A stretch of 64,000 nucleotides of DNA from Amycolatopsis deserti (GCF_014653945.1 NZ_BNAU01000002.1:303910-367909); one strand, 5' to 3'. Positions 53,477 to 62,208 are shown, counted from the stretch's first letter. The notes: generated from the sequence alone by a model not told the origin. Numbers and translations: made by a program.

Positions 53477-55183
53477 TTAGGTGTAGATCACTTGGGTGGT
53501 GTTGTTGACGCTGGCCCAGGTGATGTAGCCGTGCTGGAAGTCGCTGCGACGACCGCCAGGGATGCTGTATTCGTCGCTGCTGGGGTAGCCGAGACGGCTT
53601 CGTTCCCAGCCGAGGGATGCCCAGGTGTCGCGGATGGTCCCGGCAACCGCGTGCGGGCCCGTGGCGGGACTCCAGTAGATGGATGTGTGGTTGGTGAAGT
53701 GGTTGTAGCGGCCGACGCCGTCGGGCGGGGTGGTTTCGTCGGTGGTGGGGTAACCGGGGCCGGTTTCCCAGCCGAGTTCCGCCCATTTGGTGCGGATGCC
53801 GCCCTGGATTTCGTGTGCGCCGGAGCTGGGTGACCAGTAGATGGAGGCTCCGTCGGGGTGGTTGAAGTGGTTGTAGCGGCCGATGCCGTCGGGGGTGGCG
53901 GTCTCGTCGATGGTGGGATAGCCGATGGTCGGCGCACCGCCGAGTTGGAGCCACTTGGTGCGGATCTGGCCTTGGATTTCGCTGGCCGGTGTGTTGGGTG
54001 ACCAGTAGATGGAGGCCCCGTCGGGGAGGCTGAAGTCGTTGTAGCGCCCGACGCCGTCCGGGGTGGCGGTTTCGTCGGTGGTGGGGTAGCCCAGTCCGGT
54101 TTCCCAGCCGAGTGCGGCCCATTTGTCGCGGATGGCGCCTTGAATTTCGTGCGCTCCCGTGGTGGGGGTCCAGTAGATGGAGGCGCCGGACGTCAGGTTG
54201 AAGTGGTTGTAGCGGCCAACGCCGTCGGGTGTGATGTTCTCGTCGGTGGTGGGGAAACCGAGCGCGGCGGGTCCGCCGAGTTCGAGGTAGTCCGTGAGGA
54301 TCGGTCCCTGCACGTAGTGCGCGCCTGTCGCGGTCGAGTAGTAGATCGCGCCGTGTTCGTAGTTCTGCCCCATGCCGCCAGCCACCGTGTATTCGTCGCC
54401 GACTGCGGCGCCGAGGGCCGAGCTTGCCCCGCCGAGCCCGAGGTATCGGGCAACGATTGCCGAGGTCATCTGCGCGACGAGTGTGTCGTGCAGGTCGTCG
54501 ACGCGGGTTTCGGTGGCGCCGGTCCGCGTCTCGGTTTCGCCAAGGCAGCCACCTTGCCACGAGGTGTGGTTCAGGCCGACCAGCTCCCGCTGACCGCCGG
54601 CGTCGCGGTAGGCGGGGCCACCCGAATCACCTTTACATGTTGTGGGACCGACGGAACTGGTTGCCGTGAACGTCGTCGTGCCGGCGGCCTCAACGGCGAC
54701 GGTGGCTGTGTGGGGCTGGTTGGGGACCCACTCCGTCGCCGTCCGGCCGTACCCCGCCAGCTGTAGCGTTTCCCCTGCTTGCGGAGCGGTGGTAGCGATC
54801 GGTATCGGATCGATGTCCGTGACGGGCTGGGCCAGGCGAGCGAGCACGAGCGGGCGCCCCGCCTGTGGGAGCACGGAGGCTATGTCAACGACGTGTCCGC
54901 TGGTGCCGGACAGGTTGGTGCGGCCGATGATCGCGGTGGTGGCGTGCGCGGGAGCACCGGCCCCGGTTGTGTCGGGGAAACAAGCGCTGGAGGTGAGTAC
55001 CCATTGCGGTGCGGTCAGCACACCGCTGCAGGCTCCGGACGAGCTGGTGACCTTGACGAGAAACGGGTAGGCGGTGGTCGAGCCGCCAGCGGCGTTCGCT
55101 GCTGGCGCGGCCAGTAGTACTCCGGCCATCAACGGCGCCAGCGCCGCGCCAAGGCGGAGCCGTCTTCGAGAAAACGTGCGCAT
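53477..55183 (-). CDS. Secreted trypsin-like protein with degenerate triad and LGFP repeats
   Basis: 568 aa. Signal peptide with AxA-type cleavage (residues 1-31, VLLAAPAANA). Residues ~32-235 have the S1 peptidase fold: SGVLTAPQWVLTSSACF, AGYGRTATEWVP, TTCKGDSGGPAYRD. The nucleophile Ser is kept, but the His position (usually TAAHC) reads SSACF and the DIALLRL Asp strand reads PLVLARL, so normal proteolysis is doubtful. Residues ~245-565 are six LGFP-type repeats, four of them near-identical with a 56-residue / 168-base period. LGFP repeats are known cell-wall-associated modules. ATG at 55183; last gene of the accessory operon-like row, ending in a terminator. Confidence 0.88.
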   Translation of the reverse strand: MRTFSRRRLRLGAALAPLMAGVLLAAPAANAAGGSTTAYPFLVKVTSSSGACSGVLTAPQWVLTSSACFPDTTGAGAPAHATTAIIGRTNLSGTSGHVVDIASVLPQAGRPLVLARLAQPVTDIDPIPIATTAPQAGETLQLAGYGRTATEWVPNQPHTATVAVEAAGTTTFTATSSVGPTTCKGDSGGPAYRDAGGQRELVGLNHTSWQGGCLGETETRTGATETRVDDLHDTLVAQMTSAIVARYLGLGGASSALGAAVGDEYTVAGGMGQNYEHGAIYYSTATGAHYVQGPILTDYLELGGPAALGFPTTDENITPDGVGRYNHFNLTSGASIYWTPTTGAHEIQGAIRDKWAALGWETGLGYPTTDETATPDGVGRYNDFSLPDGASIYWSPNTPASEIQGQIRTKWLQLGGAPTIGYPTIDETATPDGIGRYNHFNHPDGASIYWSPSSGAHEIQGGIRTKWAELGWETGPGYPTTDETTPPDGVGRYNHFTNHTSIYWSPATGPHAVAGTIRDTWASLGWERSRLGYPSSDEYSIPGGRRSDFQHGYITWASVNNTTQVIYT

Positions 55184-55206
55184 GAGAACTCCAAACGTGC
55201 TGTCGG

Positions 55207-55749
55207 TCAGGTGGTGGCGTCGAGGCTGAGCAAGGTGGTGGGTTCGTTGTTCGGGCTCGCCCCAATACCGACCGGGGTACTGCCGCTGGGGTTGACGTTG
55301 ACCGTGGTGTGATCCCCGTCGTCCGTGGTGAGCTCTGCCTTGACCTTGTGGCCGGCTCCGGAAGTCCGGCCGTCACCGCGAATCTCGTACACCGCGGGCA
55401 CCATCAGGTCGAGGTGCCCCGGTACGCCCAGGATCTTAAAACAAATCAGCCCAGCTCCGTCGGCGCCGATCGTCTCGCTCGTGCGGACCTGCAACACGCC
55501 GACACCGTTCTCCACGGGCGTTCCGCAGTCCGCGAAGACGATGTGCCCGTCGCCGGAGATCAAAGTCACGCCGTACTGGGCTTCGATGGCGTCTGCCCCG
55601 GGATACGAAAAGTCTTCGACCAAGGGTGACGGCGCGTCAGCCTGAACAGCGGGCGCCGGGTTCGCGGACGCAGTCCAAAACCCGACGGATACCGCGACGC
55701 ACAATGCAGCAGCAAGAGCCGGGAGCACGCCTCGTTTGCGTAATTTCAC
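55207..55749 (-). CDS. Secreted conserved protein of unknown function
   Basis: 180 aa with a signal peptide (KLRKRGVLPALAAALCVAVS, cleavage near ANPAPA). The mature part (EDFSYPGADAIEAQYGVTLI, GDGHIVFADCGTP, ICFKILGVPGHLDLMVPAVY, VNVNPSGSTPVGIG) belongs to a family I recognise as recurring in actinomycetes but cannot name. Two cysteines could form a disulfide. GTG at 55749 has GGAGGGG 7 bases upstream. Lies 23 bases before the LGFP protein and probably shares its transcript. Confidence 0.75.
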   Translation of the reverse strand: MKLRKRGVLPALAAALCVAVSVGFWTASANPAPAVQADAPSPLVEDFSYPGADAIEAQYGVTLISGDGHIVFADCGTPVENGVGVLQVRTSETIGADGAGLICFKILGVPGHLDLMVPAVYEIRGDGRTSGAGHKVKAELTTDDGDHTTVNVNPSGSTPVGIGASPNNEPTTLLSLDATT

Positions 55750-55924
55750 TCGATCCCCTCCGTTGACTTCGAACTTCAGCTCGCGCCAATCCGAACTGCT
55801 GAAGATAATTCTGAATCAATTTCTTGACATTTAACACCCACCAAACCAACGGTTTAGCGTGGCCGCAACCAGTCGAGACCGACCATTTTCGATTGTCGGA
55901 TCACACAACTTCTCAACAGACCGT

Positions 55925-56344
55925 TCACTGGCGCAAAGGCGAGTCTCCGCCGAGGTACGGCTGCAGTTCTGGCCGACCTTCCGAGCGTCGCTGACCGTTG
56001 ATTGCTTCCACCATTGTGGCCGTTTTTTGGACGAGTTCTTCGATAATCTCCGGCGTATTGTGCAGGTCGTTTTCGGGCGTCCACTCTTCACGTGCCGCCT
56101 TCAGCAGCGGACCAAGGATGACCGCGAGCACCTGAGCCACTTGCGACTCGGTGAACACTGTGAGCGGAATGTAGCTGTACCGGTCTTCGGCGAATTGCCG
56201 CAGGCTCGTCTTCAGTTCACCGTCGGTGACCCGCCTGCTGATCTCCCTGAGAACCCATACCGCAACGCCGGAGGAGGCATTCCAGATCACGTCGTGCTGC
56301 GTCTCGTCTTCGCGCCCGCTACCGATGATGAGGTCGTAGGACAT
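55925..56344 (-). CDS. Candidate immunity protein of the ALF-repeat toxin
   Basis: 139 aa, acidic, no signal peptide, no membrane segment, GC lower than neighbours. MSYDLIIGSGREDETQHDV opens it; the rest is mostly helical (REISRRVTDGELKTSLRQFA, IIEELVQKTATMVEAINGQR). No family recognised. ATG at 56344 follows the toxin stop by 4 bases with GGAG 7 bases upstream, i.e. tight coupling typical of toxin-immunity pairs. The function is inferred from position, size and charge only. Confidence 0.7.
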   Translation of the reverse strand: MSYDLIIGSGREDETQHDVIWNASSGVAVWVLREISRRVTDGELKTSLRQFAEDRYSYIPLTVFTESQVAQVLAVILGPLLKAAREEWTPENDLHNTPEIIEELVQKTATMVEAINGQRRSEGRPELQPYLGGDSPLRQ

Positions 56345-56348
56345 TTTT

Positions 56349-59300
56349 TCACTCCAGGATGAACACGCGAGGTTGGAAGGGCTCAATATACTCCCGCACC
56401 TTCAGCGCTTGTTCCGCTGTCAGCCCGTCCAGCCAGACGGGGATGAAGTCCGCCTTGCCGAGGTGCCCCTGGATAGCGTTTTGTATGTTGCCCGCCGCCC
56501 ACTGCGCATCGAAGAACGCGGTATTTATCGGGCCGATCAGGTCGTAGGTGGTGCCGCTTCCTAAAGCCACCCAGTCGGGCCCCTTGCCTGCAGGCCAACG
56601 GATCAGTTGAACACCAAGCAACTCTTCAAGCTTGACAGCCGCTTCCATCTCTTGCTGTCGGAACTCCCATCCCCGGGCTGGATCCATCCCCAATCGTCGG
56701 ATGCGTTCCGCTTCCTCGGCTGCCGCTTGCAGCTGGGCTTCCCTGGATATTGCGGAGGCGATGGCGCGGGATTCGGTTGTGGCGTGCTCCAAGACACCGG
56801 TGACCTGAGTGGCCACCGTACCGCTGGCAGCTCCACCCCGGACCGCGCCGACCGCTAGTTCGGTCCATGTCAGGAAAGCCGTGCCTTCAGGCATCGTTGA
56901 CAGTGCGACGGCACCGCAGATCGCCGACGTGGCGCATCCCAATGCTCCGAAGTATGCGCCGAGGCCGATGTAGGTCGCGCTGGCGAGGTTGGTGATCGCC
57001 TGTGCGAGGTCGAGGATCCGGTAGGTGGTGAAGTCCGGGTTGAGTACGTCGTGCAGGCAGTTCTGGTAGCCGGGGCTGCCCTGGTCGTACATCATGTCGC
57101 AGATTTGCGACCGGCTGAGCGCGAACTCGACCGGGTTGACCGCGATCTGCCCCGACGCATAGACGCAGTCCTTGAAGGCCAGCGACCCGCTGGGGTATTT
57201 GCTGCACGTGTTCGCGAGCTGGAACGCCAGCGCTGTCCGTTCGTCGTTGGCCTTCTGCGTCGCCGTGGCCAGGGCGGTTTCGGCGGCTTCCAGTGCGGCT
57301 TGAGCGTCCTGCCCCGCCGCGATGGCGGAGTTGTAGGCGTTGCGCTTGGCCGCGTACGCGCCGGCAGCGTAGTTCGAGGCCTGTTTCGCGGACGATTGCG
57401 CCCACGCGGCGGACCGTGTGGCCTGGTAGGACGAGTCGCGTGCGGTTGCGGCCGCCTGGCGGGCGGTGGCCGCGAACGCGGCTGCGTCCCGGGCCGATTG
57501 TTCGGCCGCCAGTGCCGAGTTGTGCGCCTGCGCGGCGAAGTTCGCCGCCTGTGTGGCCGAGTCCTGTGCCTGTTGCGCGTACCCCGCCGCGTCCTGCGCC
57601 GCGCCGCGCGCGGTTGCGGCGGCGACCTGTGCTTCGGCAGCGTTCTGCGCCGCAAGCGCGGCCTGCTGCGCGGCCTGCATCACGAGGCCCGCGACCTCGG
57701 CTTCGTGCGTCGCGGCCTCCTGGTCGTGCCGGGCCGCGATGTATCGGCCCGAGTCCAGGAACTGCCGCAACGCGGTCGGTGGCCCGTCGAGCGCTGCCTG
57801 CGCGGTGGCCTTGACTTCCGGCCCGCTGGCATCTGCGGCCAGGATCTGGTTCACCTTGATCCTGTCATCGGTCCTGGCCGAGGTGTACTGCGTCGTGTCC
57901 AGGAAGGTGCGGTAAGCCGCGTCGGTGCCGGTATCCAGCGCGCGCTGCGCCGCCGACTGCGTGACCGTTCGGCCTTCCTGCTGAGCAGTGGCGAGGATCT
58001 GGTTCACCGCGACTCGGTCTTCGGTAGCACGCTCCGGGTACTGGGGGTTGGACAGGAACGCCCGCACGTCCGCGTCGGTTCCGGCGAGCGCGGCGTCCGC
58101 GGCGGCGCGCATCGCGTCACTGCCGGTCTTTGCCAGGTTCGTCAGGGTTTCCCGGTCGTCCAGGCCAGCGGCATGGTCGAGTCCGTGGAGCACGTAGTCA
58201 GCCATTTCGATGTCCGAACCGGACAGCGCGGTGATCGCGGCTTGTTTGCCCCACGGCCCCGCCCTCGTGGCCAATCGCAGCGCGACCCGGCGGCCGTTGG
58301 CGATGACCAGTGCCGGGTCGGCGCCGGGTGCTTGCGCCGCCGCGAGCAGCTGTTTGGTCTCAGCGTCCCGGTTCGCTTCCTGCGTCGCTGCCCAGTTGGC
58401 GCTGGCCTGCTGCTGAGCGACCGCCGCTGCCGCAGCCTGGGCGGCCGCGTCGAGCTCTTCGGCGTCCACCGCGATGCGATCGGCGTCCGCCTGGCGCGCG
58501 GCGTCATAGACGCGGCCGGCTTGCGCGGCAGCGTCGGTCGCGATATTGGCCGCGGCCGTGGCGGCATTGGCGTGCTGGGTCGCCAATTGCGCGGCTTCAG
58601 CCGCGTTGCCCGCGTGTTCTGCTGCCGCATCGGCTGCCGCAGCGGCGGCCTGCGCGTCCTGTGCCGCACGGTTGGCCGCGTCGCGCGACCGGTAGGCAGC
58701 GTCGGCAGCTTCCCGGGCGAACGCTGTCGCCGCGTCGGCCGCCCGCGTTGCCCTCGCGGCCTGCGCGCGGGCCGTGGCGGCTGCCGCCCGCGCTTTGGAT
58801 GCGTCTGCACCTGCCGCCGCGGCATATCCGGCCGACTCGTCGGCCGCGGTCGCGGCAGCGGCCGCGTGATCACTCGCACTGCGGGCCGCTCCTGCGGCGA
58901 TTCCCGCCTGGTTCGCCGCATCGCCGGCGGCCTGCGCGGCCGCAGCTGAGGTCTGCGCGGACGCCGCGACGTCTCGCGCTGCCTGTGCTGCCACTCGGGC
59001 CTCCGACGCCTTGGTCGCATCTCCCGCCGCAGCCGCAGCAGCAGAGTACGCCCGGGTAGCGGCCTGGCTGGCCATCGCCGCCGCCGTGGCCGCGCGCGAC
59101 GCGGCCGTGGCCGCGGTTCGCGCGGCAGCGCTGGCGGCGTTTGACGCCGTGATCGCTTCACGGGCAGCGTCAGCGGCGCGGTTCGCCGCATCAGCGGCGT
59201 GCGCTGCCGCGTCCGCCGCTTGCTGCGCGTTGCCCTGCGCGCTCTGCGTCGCACGCGCCGCCTCTTCGGCGGCGTCGCGCGCCAGCTGCGCTTCGGTAAC

Positions 59301-60098
59301 AGCGCGGTCCGCTGCGTCCCTGGACTGTTGTGTCTCGCGGGCGGCTTCCTCGCTCGCGTCCTTGGCGATCCCGGCCAGCTGGGCGATCGTGGCAGTCTCC
59401 TGGTCGCGGGCCTGTGCGATCGCCAGTTCTGAGTCGAGGAACAGGGTGAGCGCGTCGACACTGCCGTCGTCCAGCGCGCTTTGCGCGGCTCGCTGCACCT
59501 CAGGGCCACCACTGGCCAGCGCCTGGTTCACCCGGATGCGCAGATCGTGTTGGAACGGCGTCTGCCAGCCTGTGTTCAGAAACAGCTCGAGCGCCTCCAC
59601 GGTGTTCGCGTCCAGCGCGGATTGTGCCGCCTGCGCCAGCTCCGGCCCGGCAGCGGCGAGCATCTGATCGACCCGGATCCGCAAGTCGTTGGCCGACGCG
59701 TTCTGCCAGCCACTCTCCAGAAAGGTGCGGATCGCCGCCGAGTCCGTCGAATCCAGGGCCTGCTGAGCTGCTGTCTGCGTCGCGACGCCACCACCCGTAA
59801 GCATCTGGTTGACGGTGATTCTGTCGTCGATCGCCGCTGGTTGAGCAACGCCTCTGGCCAAGAAGGCAGCCACATCGGCGTCCGAGCCGAGCAAGGCCTG
59901 CTCCGCGGCCTGTTTGAGCGTCGGACCGGCCGTGAGCCAGATATCGACAAGTCTTGCGCGTTCAGACAACGGCGCCGTACCTGCCACCGTTTCTCCCTGC
60001 GCCGAAACCGGAATCGTGAGCAGCTGCAAAACAACGGTCACGACGACCGCGAGCAGCATGACTGCACGCGAGCGAAATCTAACGCACGACGAATTCAC
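56349..60098 (-). CDS. Secreted ALF-repeat, Ala-rich coiled protein with nuclease-toxin-like C-terminus
   Basis: 1249 aa. Signal peptide 1-33 (VSA-QG). Four ALF-type repeats at ~40-235 (pattern AAxxAL-D/GS-DxxAxxxFL), Ala-rich coiled coil ~235-640, four more ALF repeats ~640-800, a second Ala-rich coiled stretch ~800-1000, a Cys-containing segment, hydrophobic GLGAYFGALGCATSAICGAV, then a ~97-residue C-terminal domain. That domain (KLEELLGVQLI, GPDWVALG, TYDLIGPINT, FFDAQWA, KADFIPVWLDGL, VREYIEP) resembles CdiA-type tRNase/PD-(D/E)XK toxin tips with conserved E, D and K. Overall architecture is that of a polymorphic toxin. GTG at 60098 follows GGGGGA. A small, immunity-like gene follows 4 bases downstream. 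Confidence 0.82.
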   Translation of the reverse strand: MNSSCVRFRSRAVMLLAVVVTVVLQLLTIPVSAQGETVAGTAPLSERARLVDIWLTAGPTLKQAAEQALLGSDADVAAFLARGVAQPAAIDDRITVNQMLTGGGVATQTAAQQALDSTDSAAIRTFLESGWQNASANDLRIRVDQMLAAAGPELAQAAQSALDANTVEALELFLNTGWQTPFQHDLRIRVNQALASGGPEVQRAAQSALDDGSVDALTLFLDSELAIAQARDQETATIAQLAGIAKDASEEAARETQQSRDAADRAVTEAQLARDAAEEAARATQSAQGNAQQAADAAAHAADAANRAADAAREAITASNAASAAARTAATAASRAATAAAMASQAATRAYSAAAAAAGDATKASEARVAAQAARDVAASAQTSAAAAQAAGDAANQAGIAAGAARSASDHAAAAATAADESAGYAAAAGADASKARAAAATARAQAARATRAADAATAFAREAADAAYRSRDAANRAAQDAQAAAAAADAAAEHAGNAAEAAQLATQHANAATAAANIATDAAAQAGRVYDAARQADADRIAVDAEELDAAAQAAAAAVAQQQASANWAATQEANRDAETKQLLAAAQAPGADPALVIANGRRVALRLATRAGPWGKQAAITALSGSDIEMADYVLHGLDHAAGLDDRETLTNLAKTGSDAMRAAADAALAGTDADVRAFLSNPQYPERATEDRVAVNQILATAQQEGRTVTQSAAQRALDTGTDAAYRTFLDTTQYTSARTDDRIKVNQILAADASGPEVKATAQAALDGPPTALRQFLDSGRYIAARHDQEAATHEAEVAGLVMQAAQQAALAAQNAAEAQVAAATARGAAQDAAGYAQQAQDSATQAANFAAQAHNSALAAEQSARDAAAFAATARQAAATARDSSYQATRSAAWAQSSAKQASNYAAGAYAAKRNAYNSAIAAGQDAQAALEAAETALATATQKANDERTALAFQLANTCSKYPSGSLAFKDCVYASGQIAVNPVEFALSRSQICDMMYDQGSPGYQNCLHDVLNPDFTTYRILDLAQAITNLASATYIGLGAYFGALGCATSAICGAVALSTMPEGTAFLTWTELAVGAVRGGAASGTVATQVTGVLEHATTESRAIASAISREAQLQAAAEEAERIRRLGMDPARGWEFRQQEMEAAVKLEELLGVQLIRWPAGKGPDWVALGSGTTYDLIGPINTAFFDAQWAAGNIQNAIQGHLGKADFIPVWLDGLTAEQALKVREYIEPFQPRVFILE

Positions 60099-60349
60099 GG
60101 CAGATCCCCCAGAGAATCAGTAGGCAACGCCGAAGCGACGCAACAGGATGTTTTCTAACACAAACTATCTAATGCCCGGAACACCATGGAGCCATCTTGA
60201 CTCGAACAGAGCAACACGGTCCACCATCCGCCTAACAGATGAGCGTTGCCAGCAGGAAGAAACTTTCCCACCGCTCAGCGTAGCTAGTAACAGGACAAAA
60301 GGGACTACGCGTTCTCCTGCCGCGGACTCTGGCAGAGGATGTGGCGGTT
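60099..60349. other. AT-richer leader upstream of the toxin gene
   Basis: No gene. Distinctly lower GC than the rest of the window, including TAGATAGTTTG and TGTTAGAAAACAT on the minus strand just upstream of the toxin start. A promoter is expected here, but no convincing -35/-10 pair could be fixed. Confidence 0.45.
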
Positions 60350-60480
60350 GGTGAATGGTTGTAGCGCCCGCTACTGTAGGGCGGGGATGATTCGCGGTGG
60401 TAGGTTAGACAGGGGCGTCAGCTGAGTAGTAGATCGCGCCGTGTTAGTAGTTCTGTCCCATGCCACCAACCGCGCTGGTT
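60350..60480 (-). pseudogene. Worn fragment of an LGFP-repeat gene
   Basis: Minus-strand reading GGMGQNY-stop-HGAIYYS matches the first LGFP repeat of the 53477 gene (GGMGQNYEHGAIYYS); the DNA at about 60425-60475 is nearly identical to 54340-54385, with stop codons introduced. A further piece near 60355-60400 matches the TTDE-TPDGVGRYN part. A non-functional partial duplicate upstream of the toxin. Confidence 0.7.
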
Positions 60481-60599
60481 GACTGCGCCGAGCAACGAAG
60501 CCGAAACCCCCGCGATAATTCTCCTTATCGCGGTCTCGGGCGCGCTTCGCATCCTTGTCAAGCAGCCCTGCCTCCCGCACCGGCGGGACGGCTGGCAGG

Positions 60600-61030
60600 G
60601 TAGCAGTTGCGGTGCGGCTCACGCCGGACGTTACACAGGGTGCAGCGGTCCCGTAGCGTCGCGATCGCCCGAGCCTCGAGTTGCACCGCCGTCGGCTGGT
60701 CCGCTATCACGGCCCAGGCAAGTTCAAGGGAGGCGTGCCCGATCGCGACGCTGGCTCACTGTTTGCCGGTCTGGACCTGTCCGGCCTCGAGCGCGGCGAG
60801 TCGGGCGCAGGCCCATACTGGGTTGGCCAGGGCGCGGTTGAACGCGGCCTCGCCGAGCCCGCTCACGGCACCCTTGCCCGAGGCGTAGACCGCGAGCCGG
60901 CCGCGGATGCCTCTGCCGCTGCGTTCACCGGCCATGCCGGCGTAGACGATGGTGCCGTGGGAGCGCGCCAGATACACGCCCGGTTCCCGGGGAGGCCTGG
61001 GTGACGACCTGGTCGAAAGCCAGCCGCGGA
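60600..61030 (-). pseudogene. GIY-YIG-nuclease-like gene fragment with an internal stop
   Basis: Reads PREPGVYLARSHGTIVYAGM, GRLAVYASGKGAVSGLGEAA, then TGA at 60756-60758 in place of a probable Trp, followed in the same frame by ASVAIGHASLELAWAVIAD and RAIATLRDRC. PGVY-VYAGMAG-GR-Y is the GIY-YIG fold opening. No proper start or N-terminus. Probably a decayed homing- or restriction-type small nuclease of the accessory region. Confidence 0.55.
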
Positions 61031-61120
61031 GATCAATGCCGCCAGGGCAGCAAAGTCGGATGGCAGATGTGATGCCGGTGGCGTGGTCGCGACCGGGTTG
61101 TCATCGGTGCCGGGCACGGG

Positions 61121-61744
61121 CTACCGCAGGTCGTACTGGATGTCCACGCCGGCGCCCGGGCCGCCGTTGCTGTTGAGGGTGAGCCAGCCGTGGTCGTAGA
61201 CGTCGGCGAGGTCGAACTCGTAAGCGAACTCGTAGATCTTGTTCGTGCCGAAGATCTCGGGGCGGTTACCGAATTCGTGGCCGCTGCCCGGTGACTTGGC
61301 CTCGCCACTGTCGGGATCGGTGACATAGACGACCGGGGTCAGCGCGAGCGACAGTTCCTGGGCCAGCGCGGCGTCGGAGCGGGTCTGGACGCGGAAGGTC
61401 ACGACCATCACCTGCTGGCCACCATACTGGGACCTCTGCTTCGCGATCTCGGTGACGACGAACTCAGGATCGGCGGACGTGGCCGTGGGGCCGCGCCAGT
61501 AGATCACGTCACCGACCTTCTTGATGATGTTGCCGCGCGGGCCAGTTGAGCGCGGCGGGCTAGGAGTAGTGCTGGAGAACATCGACTGGAAACTGGGCGT
61601 GGTGGTCGCGCTGGCCGGAGTGGAGGCGGCACTGGTGGCCTGGCCGGCATCGCTGCCGCAGCCGCCCAGTAACACCAGCCCGGCCGCGCTGGCCGCGGCC
61701 AGCATCCCCATCCGGTGTCCGGTGCTGGAGTGGTGGCGTGTCAT
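61121..61744 (-). CDS. Lipoprotein, DUF4352-like
   Basis: 207 aa. Lipobox LLGGC (Cys29) after a short hydrophobic stretch, then a Ser/Thr/Pro linker and an Ig-like domain (KKVGDVIYWRGPTATSADPE, VVTFRVQTRSDAALAQELSL, FAYEFDLADVYDHGWLTLNS). The layout is that of secreted DUF4352-type lipoproteins; function unknown. ATG at 61744 with GAGGGG upstream. Confidence 0.75.
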   Translation of the reverse strand: MTRHHSSTGHRMGMLAAASAAGLVLLGGCGSDAGQATSAASTPASATTTPSFQSMFSSTTPSPPRSTGPRGNIIKKVGDVIYWRGPTATSADPEFVVTEIAKQRSQYGGQQVMVVTFRVQTRSDAALAQELSLALTPVVYVTDPDSGEAKSPGSGHEFGNRPEIFGTNKIYEFAYEFDLADVYDHGWLTLNSNGGPGAGVDIQYDLR

Positions 61745-62208
61745 CGGTCCCCTCGAGGTTGTCCTGGAGAATGTCGATCACACTGCCCTGCCCGTTACCC
61801 GCGTTCTTGATCCGTTATCGGCCGCGGGTGGTGTGAGCGCCGCCAGTGGACCCCAGGGCGTCAAGTGGTACCGACCTGACAACTACCCGTTGGACCCCAT
61901 CGACGGAGTCCACTCAATTGGCCCAGCCCTACGGCTCGCTCGTCCGTCCGCGCCCGAAGTACTAAGTGCTCGCGCTGTCTACTCACCTGCATGACTCGGT
62001 TCACGGCTTCCGACCTGCGGTTTGCTGCCGTTGAGGCGCGTTGAGCACACTTGGCAGAGCCCTATGTGTGAACTATTTACGCGATACCGCGCTGACCTGC
62101 GGAATTGCCACTGCTGGTCAGCGCGGTTCGTTCAGAGCAGTTGCGGGGCGTGGGGAACCGTCCGGCCCAGAGCCGCCTGCTCTGCGATCGCTGCCTGCTC
62201 ACGCTTCA
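61745..62208. other. Non-coding stretch around hairpin repeat copy 2
   Basis: No supportable gene. Apart from the repeat at 62066-62125 I see nothing except TGACCTGCGG-like echoes (CCGACCTGCGG near 62010). Confidence 0.5.
62066..62125 (+). repeat. Hairpin repeat, copy 2
   Basis: Same order as the copy at 52667: GTGTGAACTA, CGATACCGCGCTGACC, TGCGGAATT, CACTGC, GGTCAGCGCG. Its stem is GCGCTGACC / GGTCAGCGC (9 perfect bases). The two copies keep the stem although bases differ. Confidence 0.65.

Noticed and set aside
53700..54260. Regular 168-base repeats considered as a CRISPR or satellite array
   Set aside because: Repeats are in frame, encode LGFP modules and have no unique spacers.
57051..58949. 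632-codon plus-strand frame over the toxin gene
   Set aside because: Gly/Arg/Val-rich shadow of the Ala-rich coiled region; no motif or ribosome site.
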